DNA of 64,000 bases, from contig JAULSU010000004.1 in NCBI GenBank assembly GCA_030512335.1, positions 2,542,001-2,606,000 on the forward strand, written 5' to 3'. Shown here one piece after another: positions 58,443 through 64,000 of the stretch. This DNA is from Immersiella caudata. Lineage: Eukaryota; Ascomycota; Sordariomycetes; Sordariales; Lasiosphaeriaceae. Both the position numbers and the translations under genes were made by a program. Within the stretch, counting starts at the first letter, position 1; each line of letters starts with the position of its first letter. The notes under the pieces were generated by a model. It saw only the letters and a list, made by a program, of their open reading frames with translations, searched no databases and was not told the DNA's origin.

Positions 58443-59735
58443 TTACACCGTCAACCTCTCACACCTCATCAACAACTTCTTCTTCCCCTTCCCCAGCAAC
58501 AAATCCACCTCAACCTCCCGCTGATGCACCAATCTCATAAACCGTTCCATACTCGCCACATCCTCAAACGCAACCACATACCTCGAATTCACCCACTGAT
58601 TCTCCTCCACCATCCTCACCCCTCGCCCCTTGGTCGTCTTCGCCGCAACCACCGTTTCCCACGTCGCAAACTCCGTGATCCCCACCAACCTCTTCCTAAA
58701 CCCCGCCCTCTTCGCCAACGCGTCTTTCACCGCGGTGAACATTTGCGCTTTCGACAAGCTCCCGCCGTGCAGCGTCACCAACACCCGCGGGTATCTCATA
58801 CCTCCCTCGGACATCCTTGGGTCCATTAGAAATTGCAAATGCGAGTAAAAAGTGCTCGGTCCTGCCGGCGCCCCTGTTGGTCCGCGGAGGATGCGGAACA
58901 TTGCAAAGACTTGCTCTAGCGGGAGGATCTTGACGTGGAGGGGTAAGCCTGGCGGGAGGAGGGTGAAGTGCGGGGAGGAGGTGGCGTGGAGAGTGGTGAG
59001 GGTTGATTCGTAGGCGCGCGCTGAGGCGAGGGTGTCGAAGAAGAGGAAGTAGTGGCCGCGGGGGGCGCCGGTGCGCGGGTCGGTGGCGCGGTGGACGTGG
59101 TCGAGGCCTTGGACCCAGCCGTCTAGGAGGGTGCCTTGGGAGGCGATGCGGGAGAAGTCGGAGTAGGTGAGGGTGGGGGAGGCGCCGGAGAGGATGAGGA
59201 TGTGGCGGGGGCCGGCGGGCTCTTGGGTTGTTGACGGATGGGATCCCGGTATTGGGGAGGGGATTTTTCTGGGTGTGAGTATGCGGAAGAGCTTGGATTG
59301 GGATTTGGATTTGGATTGGGATTGGGATTCGGGATTGGAGTCGAATGAAGGGGTTGAGGAAGGGGGTTCGAGGGGGGCGTCGGGGAGGAGAGGCTCGATG
59401 GTGAGATCGTTGGGGGGAGCGGAGGTGTCGGATTGGATCCAGGCGCGTAGCTCGCGGGGGACACCGATGGGGTAGTCGTAGAAGGCGTCGTTGTTAGGCT
59501 TAAGCTCCATAGATTTCTGCTGCTTCCTTTTTTGCTGTAGAGGTTTATGTTTGATTTCGTCTCCTTCTAGCCATTGTCGTAGGCGGGCACCTTTTGGTGG
59601 ACCACGGCGGCAATTTGATGGTGTTGATGAGAACGCGACTTTCGAAATCAAGGGAAGGTGTGGCTGCGCTGGCGTCCATGGCTGGCTACATCGTAGCACT
59701 GCGGCCTGAGATGGATGCAGCCCCCTTGAAAACAT
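58443..59735 (-). CDS. Probable mitochondrial protein of unknown function (430 aa)
   Basis: A single exon from ATG 59735. The first roughly 65 residues (MFSRGLHPSQAAVLRCSQPW...SKVAFSSTPSNCRRGPPKGAR) are basic with Ser and hydrophobic residues, typical of a mitochondrial presequence including an FSS/TPS-like cleavage region. A low-complexity stretch [11 protein letters not shown] near residue 140 is encoded by GGATTGGGATTT-like repeats. From about 175 on, ILILSGASPTLTYSDFSRIA and GHYFLFFDTLASARAYESTL have the beta-alpha-beta rhythm of an RNA-recognition-like fold. The C-terminal third is basic (KDALAKRAGFRKRLVGITEF). I do not recognise a family. A mitochondrial RNA or ribosome role would be a guess. 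Confidence 0.7.
   Translation of the reverse strand: MFSRGLHPSQAAVLRCSQPWTPAQPHLPLISKVAFSSTPSNCRRGPPKGARLRQWLEGDEIKHKPLQQKRKQQKSMELKPNNDAFYDYPIGVPRELRAWIQSDTSAPPNDLTIEPLLPDAPLEPPSSTPSFDSNPESQSQSKSKSQSKLFRILTPRKIPSPIPGSHPSTTQEPAGPRHILILSGASPTLTYSDFSRIASQGTLLDGWVQGLDHVHRATDPRTGAPRGHYFLFFDTLASARAYESTLTTLHATSSPHFTLLPPGLPLHVKILPLEQVFAMFRILRGPTGAPAGPSTFYSHLQFLMDPRMSEGGMRYPRVLVTLHGGSLSKAQMFTAVKDALAKRAGFRKRLVGITEFATWETVVAAKTTKGRGVRMVEENQWVNSRYVVAFEDVASMERFMRLVHQREVEVDLLLGKGKKKLLMRCERLTV
59290..59340 (-). repeat. Low-complexity GGATTGGGATTT tract in a coding exon
   Basis: Imperfect tandem GGATTGGG/GGATTTGG units (plus-strand view) encoding alternating Ser-Gln and Ser-Lys pairs in the presumed mitochondrial protein. 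Confidence 0.7.
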
Positions 59736-60043
59736 TGAGAAATTGGAAGGTGCGCTCCGGCCGCAGGCGCAGATTTTCAGGGCGGCGTTTCTATAGCGAT
59801 TCTAAGTGAGCGTCTCATTGAAGAGGTGAGATGAGAGCGTCGTGGAACCCTAACCCTGATCAAAGATTTCCGATGGCCCACTTTTGCATGCGGGGGTTTT
59901 TGGTCTCCCCTTTTGTTTTCATTCTTATTGCTTCACCCAAGAAATTACTCTCCGTAAACCAATCTTTCCATCTCACCTGAGCCGCAACCTCAAGTCTTTA
60001 GCTGATATCACCACCATATCCAAAACCCAAGTCGCACCTACTA

Positions 60044-62980
60044 CTACCCTTCAAAGAACTTCTCCACCTCCCCGGCACCAACCCTTGAATTCGCTCTGCG
60101 CTTCTTGGTGCAAAACATGTCCTTGATGCAGTCCATGGCGGATTCCTCGGGCAGCTGCACGTCTTGGGTGGGAGGGATATTATCCCATGCGTCATATGGA
60201 ATTCTGTTGAGCATGAGCTGGGCCAGGTGTTTGATGTCGATCGCATTCCTCCAACCGGGGAAGTTCGAAAGGATCCCAATCGCCTTGTGCCGCCGTTTCG
60301 TGGAGCTCTTGGGCGCCAAGAAGGGTCCCAGGGCCCGGTTCCCCCTCAGTATCTTGTCGAGCAAGATCAGACACTCGTCTAGGCTGAGTTTGTCGAGCAT
60401 GATCTCAACCGGGAAGCAAGAACCAAGTTCCGGTTTCCTCTTCATAAGCTGGTTGACCCCGTTTTCCAGACCGATGAGAATAACGACCATCTTGCTTGAG
60501 TTGACCCGCGCAAATGAGATCAACTCATCGAAGGCTTCACTTGCGAACTCGTCAGAAGTCATGCCATGTGTGTCGTTGATGACAAGCCCCTTGCCAATTC
60601 CCGAACGCAGCAGATCTCGAGTCTTGGGGGTGGTGTGGCCAATGTATTTGCCAATGAATTCTGTTGCGAAGCGTTCTACCACTTCGTCCGATCTGAGAAT
60701 TCGCATGTTGTAGAAGAGCGTCCCAAGATGCTTAGCAACTACAGATCTTCCAGTGCCTGATTCACGACTGTTAGCCAAGATCTCGACGGCAAGAACATCC
60801 AGAGCACTCACCCAGCGGTCCCTTCAGAACCAATGCTCTTGGTACCCCGTAAAGCGGATAGCAATTTTCTGATCTTGGTGCCCAACCCCAGGGGAAAAGT
60901 TTCTCTAGTTGCCCAATGACTAACATAGATACACCAAGGGGGGAGAGTATCCCTCTGCAGGTCGGTGTGGCCTTGGACGCAATGGTGCTCGGCCTCAGCT
61001 GCGGATCGAAATCCTCTGGAAGAAGGACGCCGCTGAACCGTTTTATCTGTGAGAGGGATGGTTGTCTTTGCCGCGCTAGGTAGTTCATGAGAGCCTCCGA
61101 TACGAGACTTTTAGCCTGTTTTGCGTTACTGAAGTCCTCGTAGCATTTGTGTTTGGCAAGGACATGCATAGCCACCTCCATTGCCCCCACAGCGCAGAAT
61201 ATATCGCGACTTTCCAGATCTAAACGCATAATCTCCCGTAGCTCCTCCATGCTGTAGTGGGGAAATCTGTAGGGAGAATTTCGCATTGAATCGACCAGAG
61301 AGCCCTGGATTGCCATTCCGAAACATAGACTGCATTCGGTCTTCGTACCCGAGCAATACCACGCAGCGGTTGTCTCTTGGGTTGCCTTGAACTTCAGCCA
61401 CTATCGAATCCAGAACTGCCATTCTGAATACGTCCAAGTCGTCCGAGTCTCCAGGATCGAGCATGTAAGCCTCATCTATGACCAGAACCTTCCGATGGTC
61501 GATGCCAGTATTTCTTGGGTCTTCGATTCGGATTTTCCGTAGGCGTCACCAATAAAGTCAGAAGGGTTTCTCACGACCACTAGATGCTGTCAGTACGCTG
61601 GAGGTAATTGGAGAGTACCAGGTACGTACCCTATCCGTTGCTGAGGAAGCCCAAGTCGGCAAAGATCTTGCCATAGAGCTTTGCTACCGTGGTCTTCCCC
61701 GTACCTGGCGGGCCGATGAAGACACGGTTCAAAGAGAAGGCAAAGGTCTTGAGTCCTTTCAGTTCCCTGTGATAGTTTTCTTCGACCACGCTGAGCATGC
61801 TGTCCATCGAAGCCTTGATGTGGCCGAGTCCAATGAGCTTCTGGAACTCGGCCCAGGCTCCACTGCTGGACCTGGTGTCGGAGGGACTGTTCCCGATGAG
61901 ATCCTCTTTCGTGAAGAAGCAAAGCTCCTCTGCTGTTGACTTGTGACGGCCCACCCGAAGAACGCGTTGAGCTTGTCGTTGGCAGATCTTGGACAGGAGA
62001 TCCTGGACCCTTCGAGCGTTTCTGGATCTCCGATTCCCGCGGCCGCTTGACAGTCTTTGTGTTGCCGCTTTCATGTAAAGCCCATCTGAGCCACCTCCAA
62101 TATGGTATTGGCGTTTGGTTTGTGCGAATCGTTCGTTAACGGGACGCAGCAGGATGGCACGCAGCTCCTCCTTTTGCTGAAGTCCTCGAAGTCCAGGACG
62201 TAGGGGATTCGACTTGTGCGCCCGTCATTATGCGCGAAAACCCCCTCCAGGTCGTTCTTGCATCCAGCAAATATGACCACCCATCTAGTAGGCTGATGGC
62301 TAATTTCAGATAGAACCAAGTTAAACGCGTCTGTCCCATACGAACTCTTAAAAAGTTGGTATGCTCCATCCACAAACAGAACGCCTCCGTCTACTACTTG
62401 TCCCAGACCACGGTCACACATGCTCTGAGATTCGAACAACCCCACCGCCCATTGAGAAGGCTCAGATGCTAGCTTCGCGCTTGACTCCTCGATGAACGTG
62501 CTAGACTGCACAACTCCAAGCGCGTGTAGGAACTTGGCATAGAGCCTAGCCACTGTTGTCTTTCCGGTACCCGGATTTCCTTGGAAAACAGCGTGGAAGC
62601 GCCCGTAGCCGGGACTCAGTCCAAGGATCTTGTTGCTGTCGACGTGTTGCTTTAATGATCGGAAAACTTTCTTGACCTCCTCCAAACCAACCATAGCGTC
62701 GAGCTCTGGCAACAAAGTTGTTAACCTCTTCATCAGAGTCCTTGTCCTCGGAGCCTTCGTCTCCGCTGCTCTTGTCTCCGTCATCCTCGTCTTCATTGCT
62801 TCCATCACTGGTATCCTTGTCCCCTGCCGCTTCTTCTCCGGTCTCCTGTTCTGTCCTTTTGCACTGGACCTCTGGAACTGGTGATCCGAAGCGGCTCCTT
62901 TTAGCAGACAGTGGGGGCGACGGCAGATCGGCGGGAGCATCCATGTGCGCCTGATCGTTGCCGCCTGAGGGTGAGACCAT
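60044..62980 (-). pseudogene. Decayed CbxX/CfxQ (SpoVK-like) triple AAA ATPase gene
   Basis: The coding frame can be followed from ATG 62980 (MVSPSGGNDQAHMDAP, then an acidic Asp/Glu/Ser tract) to the stop at 60044, but only by changing frame several times. Module 1 has Walker A GNPGTGKTT and LFVDGAYQL, where the Walker B Glu is Gly. Module 2 has GPPGTGKTT and an intact VLVIDEAYML. Module 3 has GPLGTGRS, with the Walker A Lys replaced by Arg, after an intron ending near 60755. Lesions: frame change near 62724 (acidic region into LLPELDAMVGLEEV); an extra A in an AAAA run at 62172-62175 (DFS into KEELRAIL); TAG at 61631-61633 after FLSNG, just before the donor GTACGT; a missing base near 61493 before KVLVIDEAY; and a frame change near 61270 before FPHYSMEEL. 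Neighbouring genes are intact, so base-calling error is unlikely to explain all of these. Intact fungal relatives have no well-defined function. Confidence 0.75.
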
Positions 62981-64000
62981 TATCAGGGACAGAGGCTATT
63001 GCCTCCTTGAATGGACGGTGAGGAAAGACGGTGGGATAGACTCTAGGGAGTCAGGGCAGTGGAATTTGGGAGTTGAGAAGACGAAACGTTTGATACTTGC
63101 TTCGAAGAGGTTTGGGTTTCGTGCAAGCATGAGGTCAATATCTCAGTTAGGCATCTTTGGCATACGCAATGAAGGAAGGCACGAAGGGCAGGCACCTCCG
63201 GGGCGAGCCAGTGCGCAGATTCCAAATTTGTTTTCTTTGACTTTTCAAAACACCGCCCTGAAGGGGACTCTGAAGCGTTAGGTGCAGGTAAAAAAGCGTG
63301 GCGGGAGCTTACAGCCACCTTCTGCATGATGTTACAGCCTGAGGGATTCCCTCAGCAAGTTGCAGTCTTTGCGTACTGACCACATCAGGGGACCCGACAA
63401 ACGAGCTTGACAAAACACTCGTATCCCTTAGTTTGACCAGAGTGTTTGTTCATCTTTCAGCAAGAAGAAAGAGGCACTAATTTTTGCGACGAAGCTGTGC
63501 AACTAGTTTCAGTTCACCGAGAAAAAGAGCACGGCAACTTACCCCGTTCCCGAAATGATGGTTACAGCAAAGGCATCACGGTCTCTGCGCAATTTACACC
63601 CAGCCCCAGACCTTGCGTGGGCGGCACTGGTTTGCCCGACCTCTTCATGATCCCGCCTGTCCAGCTGCCCAAGTGACTGACCTTACCTGCGTCCTTGACG
63701 ACTCGTTGCCCGCTTGGTGCCAAAAATGGCAACTTTGAGTGTGTTCGGTTGATCCAGAAGTGCTCAGCGTTAAGCGGATAAAATAAACGCCCATGCTAGT
63801 GAAATCCTATGAGACACCTCTTTGTACGGCTGGTGAGTGCTCCACAGGCCAGATGTTGGTTGTGTTCATGGATTTGCCTGTGGCCTGCAATTGAATGCAA
63901 GGTGTCCTGGGTTCGTTGTGTTGGGGGTCCAGGGTAACCAGAGGTTGAGGGTGCCCAACCAGGGTTGGGATTGGCGATTGCTTGCGGGAATGGTGGGGTC
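62981..64000. other. Right-edge intergenic region
   Basis: Upstream flank of the AAA ATPase pseudogene. I see no supported coding exon, tRNA or repeat up to the window edge. Confidence 0.4.

Noticed and set aside
60044..62980. RIP as the cause of the AAA ATPase decay
   Set aside because: The lesions are mainly one-base indels and base composition is normal. RIP would give dense C-to-T and G-to-A changes with AT enrichment.

Overview
The window reads as nuclear DNA of a filamentous ascomycete (Pezizomycotina, most likely a Sordariomycete). Genes are broken by short introns (about 45-110 nt) with CTAAC/CTGAC-type branch sites. The proteins recognised are typical of that group: a KapC-type bZIP factor, an Unc104 kinesin with PH domain, the fungus-specific DASH subunit Dad4, a Uds1-domain septation protein and a GH10 xylanase. 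The species cannot be named from sequence alone. All exon boundaries below were read by eye from splice signals and reading-frame continuity.

Layout. 0-7 kb: spermidine synthase (+) and an omega-amidase-type nitrilase (-), tail to tail, then an unrecognised low-complexity gene (+). 7-15 kb: an intron-containing tRNA-Arg(CCG), a secreted GH10 xylanase (+) and a large kinesin-3 (-) with a Glu-Pro hexanucleotide repeat. 16-19 kb: a leukotriene-A4-hydrolase-type aminopeptidase (-). 18.8-29.7 kb: nearly 11 kb in which I can support no gene, lying between two divergent genes. 29.7-32 kb: a Uds1-domain gene (+). 35-38 kb: a glutathione S-transferase (-) and cytosolic tryptophanyl-tRNA synthetase (-). 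38-42.6 kb: mostly empty, with one doubtful small ORF. 42.7-45.1 kb: the KapC-like bZIP gene (+), probably starting from a 4-nt coding exon. 45.7-50 kb: a compact block of arp5 (-), dad4 (-) and ies6 (+). 51-53 kb: GOT1 (+) and profilin (-). 55.7-59.7 kb: two poorly characterised fungal proteins. 60-63 kb: a decayed gene for a three-module CbxX/CfxQ-like AAA ATPase.

Functional links. Arp5 and Ies6 are known partners in the INO80 chromatin remodeler, and here their genes are separated only by the kinetochore gene dad4, which shares a short divergent promoter region with ies6. Several other genes serve polar growth (kinesin-3, profilin, Got1, Uds1), but nothing in the sequence suggests they are co-regulated.

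The most unusual features are in gene structure. They are start codons isolated on 3-4-nt coding exons (dad4, kapC), two GC-AG introns with the same GCATGT donor (spermidine synthase, dad4), an apparent GA-AG terminal intron in arp5, and the multiply disrupted AAA ATPase.
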